DNA from: Nodularia sp. NIES-3585
Lineage (GTDB): Bacteria; Cyanobacteriota; Cyanobacteriia; Cyanobacteriales; Nostocaceae
NCBI RefSeq assembly: GCF_002218065.1
Contig: NZ_BDUB01000001.1
Coordinates: 4,311,118 to 4,375,117 of the forward strand
Length of the DNA stretch: 64,000 bases
Direction: 5' to 3'
Positions 19,054 to 28,973 of the stretch are shown here, one piece after another (the stretch's first letter is position 1; every line of letters begins with the position of its first letter). Made by a program: the position numbers and the translations under genes. The notes under the pieces are model-generated. The model saw nothing but the letters and a program-made list of their open reading frames with translations, was not told the origin of the DNA and did not search any database.

Positions 19054-20022
19054 ATGCGTAACAAACTAAAACAAACAATCAAACCCCTGTTCAAAATTTT
19101 CTTGGTCTTCAGTTTAGTGTTAACTTTAGCACTTAGCTATGCTGATGGAGCATTAGCCGCCCGCAGTGGTGGTCGTATCGGTGGAGGCTCATTTAGAGCG
19201 CCTTCTAGCCGTACCTATACACCGCGTACATATGCGCCTGGTGGAGGAGGATACTATCCTGGTGGTGGTGGCTTCGGCTTTCCGTTCTTGATTCCCTTTT
19301 GGGGTATCGGCGGCGGATTTGGGGGTATATTTAGCATTTTAATCTTTTTGGCGATCGCAAACTTCCTGATGCAAACCTTCCGCCGTGTCAGCAGTGGTGA
19401 AGGCGAAGAAGTAGGTTATAGCAGCAATCCGGCTGTATCTGTAACTCGTTTGCAAGTTGGTTTGTTAGCACAAGCCCGTGGTTTGCAAGGTGAACTCAAC
19501 AAAATTGCCGAATCTGCTGATACTAATTCCCCAGAAGGAAGAGCAGAAATTTTACAAGAAGCGAGTTTAGCCTTACTCCGTCATCCAGAATACTGGGTAT
19601 ATGGAGGTGGTGGTACACAGCAAGTGAAATTAAATGCGGCTGAAGGTCAGTTTAATCGGTTGTCATTAGCAGAACGCAGCAAGTTTAGTGAAGAAACTCT
19701 GTCTAATGTCAACAACCAGTTGAAATCAGCTTTGAATAAAGAAGCTTTACCTGCTGCTGACCAAATCGACAACCCCACCCAACTCATTAGTGAAGGCCCT
19801 GGGGAATACCTGATTGTCACCTTATTAGCGGCGACATTAGGCAAATTTGAAATCCCACAAATCAACAGTTCTGATGACTTGCGTCAAGCCTTGCGGCGAA
19901 TTGGGGGAATAGCTGGTGATCAACTTTTAGCCATTGAAGTGCTTTGGACTCCCCAAGCTGAAGGCGATACTCTCACATCTGATGATATCTTGGCGGAGTA
20001 CACAGATTTGAAACTGATGTAA
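19054..20022 (+). CDS. DUF1517 family membrane protein
   Basis: About 322 residues. A signal or anchor helix (IFLVFSLVLTLALSYADGALAA) is followed by a Gly/Arg/Tyr-rich segment with FRAPSSRTYTPR and repeated GGGG. A second membrane helix (GIFSILIFLAIANFLMQTF) comes next, then the conserved DUF1517 domain (VTRLQVGLLAQARGLQ, EASLALLRHPEYWVYGG, EYLIVTLLAAT, IEVLWTPQ). The family occurs in cyanobacteria and plastids; its function is not established. The ATG at 19054 (MRNKLKQ) starts directly before the signal helix and is preferred over an upstream in-frame start. It is followed by a good terminator, so it is probably monocistronic. Confidence 0.88.
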   Translation: MRNKLKQTIKPLFKIFLVFSLVLTLALSYADGALAARSGGRIGGGSFRAPSSRTYTPRTYAPGGGGYYPGGGGFGFPFLIPFWGIGGGFGGIFSILIFLAIANFLMQTFRRVSSGEGEEVGYSSNPAVSVTRLQVGLLAQARGLQGELNKIAESADTNSPEGRAEILQEASLALLRHPEYWVYGGGGTQQVKLNAAEGQFNRLSLAERSKFSEETLSNVNNQLKSALNKEALPAADQIDNPTQLISEGPGEYLIVTLLAATLGKFEIPQINSSDDLRQALRRIGGIAGDQLLAIEVLWTPQAEGDTLTSDDILAEYTDLKLM

Positions 20023-20050
20023 AGGTTTTGTAGATTCACAAGAGAATCAG

Positions 20051-20083
20051 ATCCCCGATTTTTTGAATAAGTCGGGGATTTTT
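20051..20083 (+). terminator. Intrinsic terminator after the DUF1517 gene
   Basis: Stem ATCCCCGA/TCGGGGAT separated by a 13-nt loop and followed by TTTTT, 28 bp past the stop codon. Confidence 0.8.
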
Positions 20084-20136
20084 GTGTTCGTATAATTGGT
20101 ATAAGTAAGAAAAAGTTTAGAGTATTGGAGTTGATT

Positions 20137-21396
20137 ATGTTGAAACAACTCATCCTGGAGAATTGGAAAAGTTTCCGTTATGCGGAGCTTCCACTTGACC
20201 CTTTGACTGTTCTGATTGGTACTAACGCCAGTGGGAAGTCTAATGTAGTTGAAGCTTTGGAATTTTTGCAAAGGATAGCGCAAGGTGAAAATATTGAATC
20301 TGCTTTAGCAGGAGATAAAACACTGGCTTCTATTCGAGGTGGTGTAGAGTGGGCTGCACGTAAACCAGAATCTATGTTTACATTAAAGGTGCTAGTTCAG
20401 GGAGAGGATGAAACTACCGATTATTTATATGTTATTAAAATAAACACCCAACCTGAAGTGAGAGTGATAGAAGAATATATTGAAGTTCAGATTTTGCATA
20501 AAAATAGTGAATTAGATCAGTTAAATTCATTCACTTTTAAAAGATATACTTCTGGTATAAAAAGTGGTTTAAAATCTATTGGATCAAATGTTAATCTGAT
20601 TGAATTAGAACAATTCAATCAATTTTTTGCAAAAGTAATCACACTAGATAAAAATGTGGGAAATTATTTAAATAATAATTATCTTAGCTTTAAGATAGAA
20701 ATAGCTTTATTTGTTATTTCAATTTTAGAAAAAATTTTTATTCTCAATCCCATACCATCAAAAATGCGTGATTATTCACGACTTTCTGATAAACTAGAAA
20801 GTGATGCCTCAAATATAGCTGGTGTACTAGCAGCGTTATCTGACCAGCAAAAGGAGGAAGTAGAATCAGCACTGTCTGATTACATCAAAGATTTACCAGA
20901 AGGCGATATTAAAAAAGTCTGGGCGGAAAAAGTAGGTAGATTTGGCACAGATGCTATGCTCTACTGTCAGGAGGAATGGAAACCTGGAGAGATTACAGAA
21001 ATTGATGCTAGGAGTATGTCAGATGGAACCCTACGTTTTCTCGCAATTCTGACAGCATTACTCACTCGCCCAGAAGGTAGTCAACTGGTAATTGAAGAAA
21101 TAGATAATGGTTTGCATCCCTCCCGTGCTAAATTACTTGTAAAAATACTCCGAGAGATTGGCAGTAAAAGAAATATTGATATTCTCATTACTACCCATAA
21201 TCCCGCTTTACTAGATGCTTTAGGCCCTGAAATCGTCCCGTTTGTCGTTGTCGCACATCGAGACTCAGAGACAGGAGAAAGCAAACTTACTATTTTAGAA
21301 GAGATTGATAATCTTCCTTTGTTACTAGCATCAGGTACTTTGGGTAAACTAGCAACCAAAGGAGCAATTGAAAAGAGCCTTTCTGAGAATAAATAA
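20137..21396 (+). CDS. AAA family ATPase (OLD/RecF-like, AAA_15/AAA_21 type)
   Basis: An SMC-like ABC ATPase of 419 residues. Walker A, GTNASGKSN, lies near residues 26-34, right after FRYAELPLDPLTVLIG. The C-terminal lobe has the signature-like SDGTLRFLAILTALL near 290, Walker B QLVIEEIDNGLHPSR near 314, and the switch His in ILITTHNPALLDAL. No TOPRIM nuclease is fused, so the effector is probably encoded separately. The ATG at 20137, with GGAG 7-10 bases upstream, is preferred over the TTG at 20125. Eight bases separate it from the downstream PIN-like gene, implying a two-gene operon. Confidence 0.85.
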   Translation: MLKQLILENWKSFRYAELPLDPLTVLIGTNASGKSNVVEALEFLQRIAQGENIESALAGDKTLASIRGGVEWAARKPESMFTLKVLVQGEDETTDYLYVIKINTQPEVRVIEEYIEVQILHKNSELDQLNSFTFKRYTSGIKSGLKSIGSNVNLIELEQFNQFFAKVITLDKNVGNYLNNNYLSFKIEIALFVISILEKIFILNPIPSKMRDYSRLSDKLESDASNIAGVLAALSDQQKEEVESALSDYIKDLPEGDIKKVWAEKVGRFGTDAMLYCQEEWKPGEITEIDARSMSDGTLRFLAILTALLTRPEGSQLVIEEIDNGLHPSRAKLLVKILREIGSKRNIDILITTHNPALLDALGPEIVPFVVVAHRDSETGESKLTILEEIDNLPLLLASGTLGKLATKGAIEKSLSENK

Positions 21397-21404
21397 AACA
21401 AAAT

Positions 21405-21929
21405 ATGCAAAAGGTTCTAATTATTGATACATCAATACTCTGCGTTTATTTAGCTGTTCCTGGGAAAGAAACTTGTGGTACTGATAATGACAAATGGGAT
21501 AAAAGCAGGGTTGAAGAGCGTTTTCAACTAGAAAAGGAAGAAGGTACGCAGTTTATACTGCCATTAGCGACAATTATAGAAACTGGTAATCATATCGCAC
21601 AAGCTAATTCTAGACGATATGAAATTGCTCAAGCTTTCGCTGATATTTTAGTGAAAGTAGCAGATGGAGTTATACCTTGGAAAGTTTTTACAACTGAAGT
21701 AGATGAACTGTGGAGTTCGGAACAATTGAAACAGTTAGCTACTGAATGGCCTACTCTAGCATCTAGGAAGATTTCTATCGGAGATGCAACAATTAAGACT
21801 GTAGCTGAATATTATGCTAAAACCAGTAGCACATTGATAGTAGAAATTTTCACGGGTGATCAAGGTTTGAAGGCTTATGAACCAACTACACCACCACCCA
21901 CACGCCGCAGCAGTCGCAAGAAATCATAA
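21405..21929 (+). CDS. PIN-like domain protein paired with the AAA ATPase
   Basis: A 174-residue protein with a PIN-fold pattern. DTSILCVYL at residues 8-16 supplies the first Asp, ATIIETGNHI near 63 the conserved Glu, ISIGDATIK near 125 a third acidic residue, and VEIFTGDQGLKAYEP near 153 the final Asp. This order (D, E, D, D) is that of PIN ribonucleases. The insertion GKETCGTDNDKWDKSRVEERFQ near 20-40 is unusual. The tail is Pro/Arg/Lys-rich. Its tight coupling to an SMC-like ATPase suggests that the ATPase controls a toxic nuclease, as in defence modules, but no experiment can be inferred from the sequence. Confidence 0.65.
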   Translation: MQKVLIIDTSILCVYLAVPGKETCGTDNDKWDKSRVEERFQLEKEEGTQFILPLATIIETGNHIAQANSRRYEIAQAFADILVKVADGVIPWKVFTTEVDELWSSEQLKQLATEWPTLASRKISIGDATIKTVAEYYAKTSSTLIVEIFTGDQGLKAYEPTTPPPTRRSSRKKS

Positions 21930-22088
21930 CAAAAGTTTGAGCGAATCAAACTCACAAGGGTATCAAATATTCAATTATTCCTCCTGATGTTTATTTAATT
22001 TACTTCTAAGGGAGGAAATTGGAAAACTTATGTCTTCGTTCTCCAAAAACTTGTATATAGTTTGAATAAATAATTTTGGAAAAGCTTT

Positions 22089-22493
22089 ATGGTACAAACA
22101 AATTTGTCGGGCGATTCTATTACCAACCAGAAAATGAAGGGTTCTTTTCAGGTACCTGCTAATACTGAAGTAGGCGTACCTTTTAAAAATGAAACTAACA
22201 ACGAAGTTCAAATTCATTTTGAGGCTTCTGGACAGTGGCAATCAGGCCCTGCTAATCCCGTCACAGGCCCGGAAGGTCTACCAGACCATCTATTAGAGAA
22301 CTTGCAATTTCCCGAATTCACGCCATTTAGCTTGATAGCTAATAATAAAGACTGGGGTAGTGCTTATCAAGTAGGGATACAAAATGAGTTAAGTGTTCCT
22401 GCTGGTGGAACCTTATACTTTTTAATGAACGATCAAACAAACTTGTATCACGACAATACAGGTAGTATAACTGTTGATTGGGCGCAAAAATAA
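22089..22493 (+). CDS. LecA (PA-IL)-like small beta-sandwich protein, possible Ca-dependent lectin
   Basis: A 134-residue cytosolic protein without a signal peptide. The middle, HFEASGQWQSGP, and the final NELSVPAGGTLYFLMNDQTNLYHDNTGSITVDW resemble PA-IL/LecA. In LecA, a VPVNTG...L-I-Y-N-D-x-PGTYGNNSGSFSV stretch supplies the Ca and galactose ligands. Here Asp, Tyr, Asp, Asn and Thr fall in the equivalent C-terminal loop. Sugar binding is therefore plausible, not proven. The ATG at 22089 has GGAAAAG upstream. It sits 160 bp behind the AAA/PIN pair, and a long stem-loop terminator follows. Confidence 0.6.
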   Translation: MVQTNLSGDSITNQKMKGSFQVPANTEVGVPFKNETNNEVQIHFEASGQWQSGPANPVTGPEGLPDHLLENLQFPEFTPFSLIANNKDWGSAYQVGIQNELSVPAGGTLYFLMNDQTNLYHDNTGSITVDWAQK

Positions 22494-22542
22494 AAGTTCT
22501 GTAATACAGGACATAAAAGCAATAGTTTATAATCTGTTTTAT

Positions 22543-22614
22543 TCGGGGTCATGCTTAAACTGCTGGAATACTTGTGTAATATAAATTTTGGCAGTTTTTG
22601 ACCCCGATTTTTGC
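22543..22614 (+). terminator. Stem-loop terminator after the LecA-like gene
   Basis: Outer stem CGGGGTCA/TGACCCCG and inner stem AAACTGC/GCAGTTT enclose a long AT-rich loop; ATTTTT follows. It lies between the LecA-like gene and mutS. Confidence 0.55.
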
Positions 22615-22735
22615 ATTTTTTGTGAGAAATCCGGGCTAGGAAAGCATAACAAAAGTTTGAGCGATCGCCTCTTAACTCCCCACATCACGTTATCATCAGG
22701 TATTGTGGAATCTCCGTGCATCACCCCTAGCATCT

Positions 22736-25330
22736 ATGACTGCTTCTCAATCTGAAACTCAACCAACGGAACCCAACATCCCTGCTGCGCCTCATGTCGA
22801 TACGCAATTGGTAGACCGCAGTAAGCTGAGTAAGATGTATCAGCATTATGTGGAAGTTAAGGATAAACATCCCCATGCTTTGCTGCTATATCGGGTAGGA
22901 GATTTTTTTGAAACTTTTTTTCAAGACGCTGTAACTGTCTCCAGAGAATTAGAACTTGTTCTCACCAGTAAACACGGTGGCGAAGTTGGTCGCGTGGCTA
23001 TGACTGGTGTACCCCACCACGCCTGGGAACGCTACACTACCCAATTGGTGGAAAAAGGCTATGCGGTGGTCATTTGTGACCAAGTAGAAGACGCATCGGA
23101 AGCTGTGGGTTTGGTGAAGCGCGAAGTTACCCGCATCCTCACACCTGGGACTTTGCTGGAAGAGGGAATGTTAAAATCCAGTCGTAATAATTACCTTGCG
23201 GCTGTGGTAATTGCGGTGAATCATTGGGGTTTAGCTTATGCAGATATCTCTACAGGGGAATTTCTCACCACTCAAGGAAGTGATTTAGAACACCTGACTC
23301 AGGAGTTAATGCGGTTGCAACCTTCTGAGGTGGTGGTTCCCACGAACGCCCCTGATTTGGGTAGCTTGCTGCGTCCTGGTGAAACTTCGCCCCATCTTCC
23401 CCAATGTCTACCACCTTCATTTTGTTATAGCTTGCGATCGCAGGTTCCCTTTTCCCAAGGTGAAGCTAGATCCAAATTACTAGAAAAATTCAAACTGCGA
23501 TCGCTCGAAGGACTCGGTTGTGATCATCTTCCCTTAGCTGTGCGGGCGGCTGGTGGTCTGCTGGAATATGTGGAAGATATGCAAAAAGTCAACCCAGTGG
23601 TTCTGCAAAGGTTACGCACCTATACAATTACTGACTATTTAATTGTTGATAATCAAACTCGCCGTAACCTGGAAATTACGCAAACAGTCCGGGATGGCAC
23701 ATTTCATGGTTCCTTGCTGTGGGCATTAGATAGAAGTAGCACAGCCATGGGTGGGCGGGCGTTGCGTCGCTGGTTGTTACAACCGCTAATTGATATTAAA
23801 GGCATTGGGGCGCGGCAAAACACCATCCAAGAGTTGATGGAAAATACACCTCTGCGTCAAGATTTGCGGCAGTTATTACGGCAAATTTACGATTTGGAAC
23901 GGCTGACGGGAAGGGCTGGTTCTGGGACTGCTAATGCTAAAGATTTAGTCGCTTTGGCTGATTCGCTGTCACGTTTACCGCAATTATCCCACTTGGTGAT
24001 TGATGCGCGATCGCCTTTCTTAAAAGCTTTGCAGAGAGTACCAGTAGAATTATCAGAATTAGCAGAAAAATTACACTCCCATCTTGTAGAATCGCCACCC
24101 ATACATATTAAAGAAGGCGGCTTAATTCGTGCAGGGATGAATCCCATGTTGGATGAGAGAAAAGCTACAGTCGAATCAGACCAACAATGGATTGCGAATT
24201 TAGAAGTTGATGAACGGGCAAAAACTGGCATTCCTAACTTAAAGGTAGGATTTAATAAGACCTTTGGTTACTACATTAGTATTTCTCGTTCTAAATCTGA
24301 CCAAGTACCTGAGAATTACATCCGTAAGCAAACTTTAACGAATGAAGAACGTTACATCACCCCAGAGTTGAAAGAACGGGAAGCGCGGATTCTCACAGCG
24401 CGGGATGATTTAAATGAGTTGGAATATGACATTTTTGTGGAGTTGCGGGAAGAGGTAGGAGAACAGGCGGAAATTATTCGGAATATTTCTCGTGCTGTAG
24501 CGGCGGCGGATGTGTTGTGTGGTTTGGCTGAGTTGGCTGTACAGCAAGGTTATTGTCGTCCTGATATGGTTGAGGGACGAGAAATTATGATTGTGGATGG
24601 TCGTCATCCGGTGGTGGAACAGTCTTTACCTGCTGGGTTTTTTGTGCCGAATTCTACTCAGTTAGGGAGTAGTGAAGCTGAAAATACCCCACTCCCGACT
24701 CCCCACTCCCCACTCCCCGACTTAGTGATTTTGACTGGGCCGAATGCGAGTGGTAAGAGTTGTTATTTGCGTCAGGTGGGGTTGATTCAGTTGATGGCGC
24801 AAATTGGTAGTTTTGTGCCGGCGCGGTTTGCTAAGTTGGGAGTGTGCGATCGCATTTTTACTCGTGTAGGTGCTGTGGATGATTTGGCTACTGGTCAATC
24901 TACGTTTATGGTGGAGATGAATGAAACCGCCAATATTCTCAATCATGCTACGGCTAAATCTTTAGTATTGTTAGATGAAATTGGCCGAGGAACAGCAACT
25001 TTTGATGGTCTTTCTATTGCTTGGGCGGTTGCAGAATATATAGCTGTGGATATTCGGGCGCGAACAATTTTTGCGACTCATTATCATGAGTTAAATGAAC
25101 TGGCTAGCATTCTCCCGAATGTGGCTAATTATCAGGTGACAGTGAAAGAATTACCCGACAGAATTATTTTTCTGCATCAAGTTCAGCCGGGAGGTGCGGA
25201 TAAATCCTATGGTATTGAAGCCGGACGTTTAGCGGGTTTACCAGATGTGGTAATTAAACGGGCAAAACAAGTCATGGGGCAGATTGAGAAACATAGTAAA
25301 ATTGCAATGGGGTTGCAAAATATGGATTAA
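22736..25330 (+). CDS. mutS: DNA mismatch repair protein MutS
   Basis: Recognises mismatches and, as an ATP-driven clamp, starts repair. The N-terminal mismatch-binding domain has the Phe-x-Glu-containing GDFFETFF. The connector, core and clamp domains follow, with the ATPase at the C-terminus: Walker [11 protein letters not shown] near 668, [20 protein letters not shown], Walker [17 protein letters not shown], and ATHYHEL. The ATG at 22736 (MTASQSE) is preferred; an earlier start would add 11 residues. Length is normal for the family. Oddity: just before Walker A, a [11 protein letters not shown] stretch is encoded by a run of STRR heptamers (24688-24720). Confidence 0.97.
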   Translation: MTASQSETQPTEPNIPAAPHVDTQLVDRSKLSKMYQHYVEVKDKHPHALLLYRVGDFFETFFQDAVTVSRELELVLTSKHGGEVGRVAMTGVPHHAWERYTTQLVEKGYAVVICDQVEDASEAVGLVKREVTRILTPGTLLEEGMLKSSRNNYLAAVVIAVNHWGLAYADISTGEFLTTQGSDLEHLTQELMRLQPSEVVVPTNAPDLGSLLRPGETSPHLPQCLPPSFCYSLRSQVPFSQGEARSKLLEKFKLRSLEGLGCDHLPLAVRAAGGLLEYVEDMQKVNPVVLQRLRTYTITDYLIVDNQTRRNLEITQTVRDGTFHGSLLWALDRSSTAMGGRALRRWLLQPLIDIKGIGARQNTIQELMENTPLRQDLRQLLRQIYDLERLTGRAGSGTANAKDLVALADSLSRLPQLSHLVIDARSPFLKALQRVPVELSELAEKLHSHLVESPPIHIKEGGLIRAGMNPMLDERKATVESDQQWIANLEVDERAKTGIPNLKVGFNKTFGYYISISRSKSDQVPENYIRKQTLTNEERYITPELKEREARILTARDDLNELEYDIFVELREEVGEQAEIIRNISRAVAAADVLCGLAELAVQQGYCRPDMVEGREIMIVDGRHPVVEQSLPAGFFVPNSTQLGSSEAENTPLPTPHSPLPDLVILTGPNASGKSCYLRQVGLIQLMAQIGSFVPARFAKLGVCDRIFTRVGAVDDLATGQSTFMVEMNETANILNHATAKSLVLLDEIGRGTATFDGLSIAWAVAEYIAVDIRARTIFATHYHELNELASILPNVANYQVTVKELPDRIIFLHQVQPGGADKSYGIEAGRLAGLPDVVIKRAKQVMGQIEKHSKIAMGLQNMD
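24688..24720. repeat. STRR heptamer repeat inside mutS
   Basis: About four to five heptamer units of CCCCACT/CCCGACT type within the coding sequence, in frame and encoding [11 protein letters not shown]. It lies at the junction between the core and ATPase domains. Confidence 0.8.
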
Positions 25331-25515
25331 TTCTTCTTTGCGCCTCTGCGCCTGGTGTGTGACATTCATGCCATATTCACTCAGATAAAATTCCCACAGA
25401 ATTTTTCACCATCATCATCTGCTGTGGCCAATTCAAATTGACTCATTTAGAGATAATCTTGGGTTAGTTTACTAATAGAATTAATAGTGAATCATCAGCT
25501 TATTTTAATATCTTT

Positions 25516-26307
25516 GTGAAACGCGACTCCATTTATTATCAAATTTTTAAACGCTTTCCGGCTTTAATCTTTGAAATCATTGATTACCGGACTGAACAGG
25601 CGCAAAATTATCGATTTGAGTCTGTTGAAGTGAAAGAAACCACTTTCCGTATTGATGGAGTCTTTTTACCTCCAGAAGATGCAAAACCAAGAGTTATTTT
25701 GTTTGCAGAAGTGCAATTTCAAAAAGATGAAACTTTGTATCATCGTTTTTTTACTGAGTCGCTGATGTATTTGAACCGGAATCAGTCTCAATATGATGAC
25801 TGGTATTGTGTGGTAATTTTTCCATCACGCAATTTGGAACCCAGCGATACTAGAACCCATAGAATGTTTTTAAGTAGCAACCAAGTACAGCGAATTTATT
25901 TGGATGAGTTAGGTACCCTTAATCAGCAGTCAATAGGTATCAATTTAATGCAGTTGACTATTGCCTCAGAAAAAGGCATCGCAGAGCAAGCCAAACAATT
26001 AATTGAGCGGGTACAATTAGAGTCAAGGGATGCACTGCTAAAAAACGAAATCATAGATATTATTACCACAATTGCCGTTTATAAGTTTTCTTCGTTGAGT
26101 AGAGAGGAAGTGGAAGCCATGCTGGGATTGAGTTTAGAGGAAACAAGAGTTTATCAAGAAGCGAAAGCTGAGGGTAGAGAAGAAGTATTGAAAGCAGCAG
26201 TACCTCTGTTACTAAAAACAGGGATGAGTATAGAACAAATTGCTCAACAACTCAATGTTGATATAGAAGTTGTCCGAATTGCTGCACAGGAGAATACTGA
26301 GAACTGA
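25516..26307 (+). CDS. Rpn-family PD-(D/E)XK nuclease / putative transposase (DUF2887-like)
   Basis: 263 residues. The N-terminal half has the PD-(D/E)XK core: the acidic Asp in FRIDGVFLPPE near 49 and EVQF near 68, typical of Rpn/YhgA-like recombination-promoting nucleases. Conserved downstream blocks are YHRFFTESLMYL and RIYLDELGTL. The C-terminal half is helical, ending in a degenerate helix-turn-helix (GMSIEQIAQQLNVDIEVV). Such genes occur in large numbers in cyanobacteria. A GTG at 25516 is used as the start. No terminal repeats were seen, so it is not a bounded insertion sequence. Confidence 0.85.
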   Translation: MKRDSIYYQIFKRFPALIFEIIDYRTEQAQNYRFESVEVKETTFRIDGVFLPPEDAKPRVILFAEVQFQKDETLYHRFFTESLMYLNRNQSQYDDWYCVVIFPSRNLEPSDTRTHRMFLSSNQVQRIYLDELGTLNQQSIGINLMQLTIASEKGIAEQAKQLIERVQLESRDALLKNEIIDIITTIAVYKFSSLSREEVEAMLGLSLEETRVYQEAKAEGREEVLKAAVPLLLKTGMSIEQIAQQLNVDIEVVRIAAQENTEN

Positions 26308-26332
26308 AAGTTGTATGATAATTGTACTGGTT

Positions 26333-27601
26333 TTACCGACCGCGATCGCGTTCTAAATCAGCAATCACTTTTTGCAAATACCACTCATCTGACATCCCCG
26401 GATGATATGCTTGTTGTTGATCAATTAATCTTTGGGCAATTTCCCAATATCCCCCCACCATCCGCAAAAGTCGCTGACGTAGTAAATTATAGTTTTGCTT
26501 CTTTGATTCAGGGCTAGATGTTTGGATATTTTTCAGGCTATTTAATACTTGATGGTAATTTTCCCAATCTTCTTGTTCACAAAAAATACTCGCAGCTTTT
26601 TGATAATCTGCAACAGCATTTTGCATTTCTTCTAAACAAGTATAGGCAATGCCCCGATTGTAGTAAGCTTGGGCATGATCAGGATTAATTTGTAATGCTT
26701 GGCTATAATCTTGAATTGCATCCAGATAATTACCAGATGTCCTGTAGGCGTTACCTCTGGCAGTGTATACTAAGGCATCTTGGGGTTGAATTTTGATGAC
26801 TTGATTAAAATCTGCGATCGCGCCTTGATGATCTCCCAAAAGTGAACGGGCTTTCCCACGATTGCGATAAACAACCACATCTGTAAAATTGAGATGTAAC
26901 GCTTGATTAAAATCTGCGATCGCTTCGCGATATTTTCCCATTTTGCAGTGGATTACCCCACGACAGCAATAAGCTTGGGCATCTTGCGGGTCAGCTTGTA
27001 ACACCCAGTTTACATCAGCGATCGCTTCACGGGTATTTCCTTTTTCCGCCTTTTCTAATAACTGGGTAAAATATGCGTTTGTCGATAATATCGGCGCATT
27101 AGTAGAACTACTTGACGGTACAATAGGTTTTGGTTTTGGTTGTAACTCTTTAATTTTTTCCATACATAGACGACAATTAGCTGCGTCCTTTTGTGCTAAA
27201 TATAATTCTGCGGCTTTTTTAAAGTTGGCGATCGCATCCGGAATAAACCCCTGTTTCCGCCGGATTATCCCCCGCAGATTATAAGCAGCCGCATAATGGT
27301 AGTTAAGGCGAATCGCAATGTCCACATCATGCAAAGCCCCCGGTAAATTTTTCAATTCTACCCTAGCCAAACCCCGACAATAATACGCCTCCATACTTCC
27401 CGGATTCAACCTCACAGCTTCTGTATAATCCGCAACAGCTTGATGAATAGCCCCTGAGTGATAATAAGCCAAACCCCGTTGTAAAAAAGCATCAGCAAAA
27501 TAAGGTGTCCATTGTAAAGAAGTGCTAAATTCCTCAATAGCGCCAGCGTAGTCTTTTTCTTTAGCCTTTTTCAGTCCTTGATTGTAAAAGTCGTCACTCA
27601 T
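26333..27601 (-). CDS. TPR repeat protein
   Basis: 422 residues built from about nine tetratricopeptide repeats in two blocks (residues 1-150 and 190-360), with motifs such as AYYCRGLARVELKN and AYYNRGIAYTCLEEMQNAVADYQKA. A Pro/Ser-rich linker near 160-180 separates them, and the C-terminal 60 residues are non-repetitive. It has no signal peptide and no enzymatic domain, so a scaffold or protein-interaction role is likely. Its 3' end comes within 30 bp of the convergent Rpn-like gene. Confidence 0.85.
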   Translation of the reverse strand: MSDDFYNQGLKKAKEKDYAGAIEEFSTSLQWTPYFADAFLQRGLAYYHSGAIHQAVADYTEAVRLNPGSMEAYYCRGLARVELKNLPGALHDVDIAIRLNYHYAAAYNLRGIIRRKQGFIPDAIANFKKAAELYLAQKDAANCRLCMEKIKELQPKPKPIVPSSSSTNAPILSTNAYFTQLLEKAEKGNTREAIADVNWVLQADPQDAQAYCCRGVIHCKMGKYREAIADFNQALHLNFTDVVVYRNRGKARSLLGDHQGAIADFNQVIKIQPQDALVYTARGNAYRTSGNYLDAIQDYSQALQINPDHAQAYYNRGIAYTCLEEMQNAVADYQKAASIFCEQEDWENYHQVLNSLKNIQTSSPESKKQNYNLLRQRLLRMVGGYWEIAQRLIDQQQAYHPGMSDEWYLQKVIADLERDRGR

Positions 27602-27739
27602 AGTTAACTCAACCAGATAGACATCCCATTTCTATGTTAAATATTTACCGTAAATTTAGCTAATTCCCGAATTTAAATTTATTTCTCGCTTCTGCATCCT
27701 TAGCGGTGAGATCAAACATATTGTCCATACATCAGCCAA

Positions 27740-28888
27740 ATGAAAATTAGAACCATCACCACAGGAATATCACTTCCATCCTCCCAACCCACCGATAAAA
27801 TCCAACAAGCCCATGAATTTAACCAACAAGCAAAAGAAATCTTTGCACAACAAGGATATGAAGTTCAAACCACCAGAATTACCACCAACTCATGGGAAGA
27901 ATATTTATTAAACTTATCAAAAATTGACATTCTTCACGAAATTCAAAATTTAGAAAAAACCTGTCAAAGCCTAGATATCAACTTTTTCAATATTGGTTAT
28001 GCCAACCAACCCGAAACTATAGCCTTAATTCCTGATATTATTAAATCTACCTCAATTATTTACTGTTCCAGCCAAATTGGTAACCGAGAAACAGGTATCA
28101 ATTTGAAAAATACTTGGGAATCTGCTAAAACTATTAAACGTATTGCCCAAGAAACTGAAAATGGCTATGGTAATTTTCGCTATTGTGCATGGGCAAACTG
28201 CCAACCAGGAATTCCATTTTTCCCTACAGCATATCATGTAGGTGATACATCTTTTGGTATCGGTTTAGAATTGGGTGAATTAGTAACTCAAGCATTTTCC
28301 GCATCTGATAATATACAATCAGCAGAAAATAATCTGCAATCAAGCTTAGAAACAGAATTAATCAAAATCGCCAGGATTGCTGAAGAAATATCTCTCAAGT
28401 TTGCTGTAGAATACAACGGGATTGATACATCTCTTGCACCATCTTTAGATAAACACAATAGTATTGCTTTTGCTTATGAAAAAATTATGTCTGGTAAGTT
28501 TGGACATCCAGGAACTTTAGCTATTTCGGGGATGTTGACTCGTGTTTTAAAGAGTGTTTCTGTGAAAATTTGCGGTTATTCGGGTTTGATGCTGCCAGTA
28601 TGCGAAGATGTTGGTCTAGCTACTAGGGCTAATGAGCAAACTTATGATATTACTCATTTATTGTTATATTCGGCTGTTTGTGGTTGTGGGCTGGATACGG
28701 TTCCAATTCCTGGTGATATTACGGTTGACAAGATTGCTGCTATATTAACTGATTTGGCAACTTTAGCTATTAAGTTGAATAAGCCTCTATCGGCTAGGTT
28801 ATTTCCGATTACGCATAAGAAATCTGGGGAAATGACTGCTTTCAATTCCCCTTATCTGGTTGATTGTCAAATTTTTGCTGTGGATTGA
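27740..28888 (+). CDS. DUF711 family protein
   Basis: 382 residues of a family formerly grouped with pyruvate formate-lyase-like proteins. Characteristic segments are MKIRTITTGISLP at the start, SSQIGNRETGINLKNTW, PFFPTAYHVGDTSFGIGLELG, and YSGLMLPVCEDVGLATRA followed by YSAVCGCGLDTVPIPGD. The biochemical role is unknown. No glycyl-radical motif was seen, in keeping with the family's current DUF status. It is monocistronic. A GAAA microsatellite follows at 28927-28966. Confidence 0.88.
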   Translation: MKIRTITTGISLPSSQPTDKIQQAHEFNQQAKEIFAQQGYEVQTTRITTNSWEEYLLNLSKIDILHEIQNLEKTCQSLDINFFNIGYANQPETIALIPDIIKSTSIIYCSSQIGNRETGINLKNTWESAKTIKRIAQETENGYGNFRYCAWANCQPGIPFFPTAYHVGDTSFGIGLELGELVTQAFSASDNIQSAENNLQSSLETELIKIARIAEEISLKFAVEYNGIDTSLAPSLDKHNSIAFAYEKIMSGKFGHPGTLAISGMLTRVLKSVSVKICGYSGLMLPVCEDVGLATRANEQTYDITHLLLYSAVCGCGLDTVPIPGDITVDKIAAILTDLATLAIKLNKPLSARLFPITHKKSGEMTAFNSPYLVDCQIFAVD

Positions 28889-28926
28889 ATTTTGGATTAA
28901 CTAACCGCAAAGTACGCAAAGTACAC

Positions 28927-28967
28927 AAAGGAAAGAAAGAAAGAAAGAAAGAAGGAAAGAGAGAAAA
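28927..28967. repeat. GAAA/GAAG microsatellite
   Basis: About nine tetranucleotide units of AAAG with minor variation, directly downstream of the convergent dioxygenase gene's stop. Confidence 0.8.
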
Positions 28968-28973
28968 ATGGGA

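Noticed and set aside
25516-26307. Rpn-like gene as part of a bounded insertion sequence
   Set aside because: No inverted repeats or target duplication around it.
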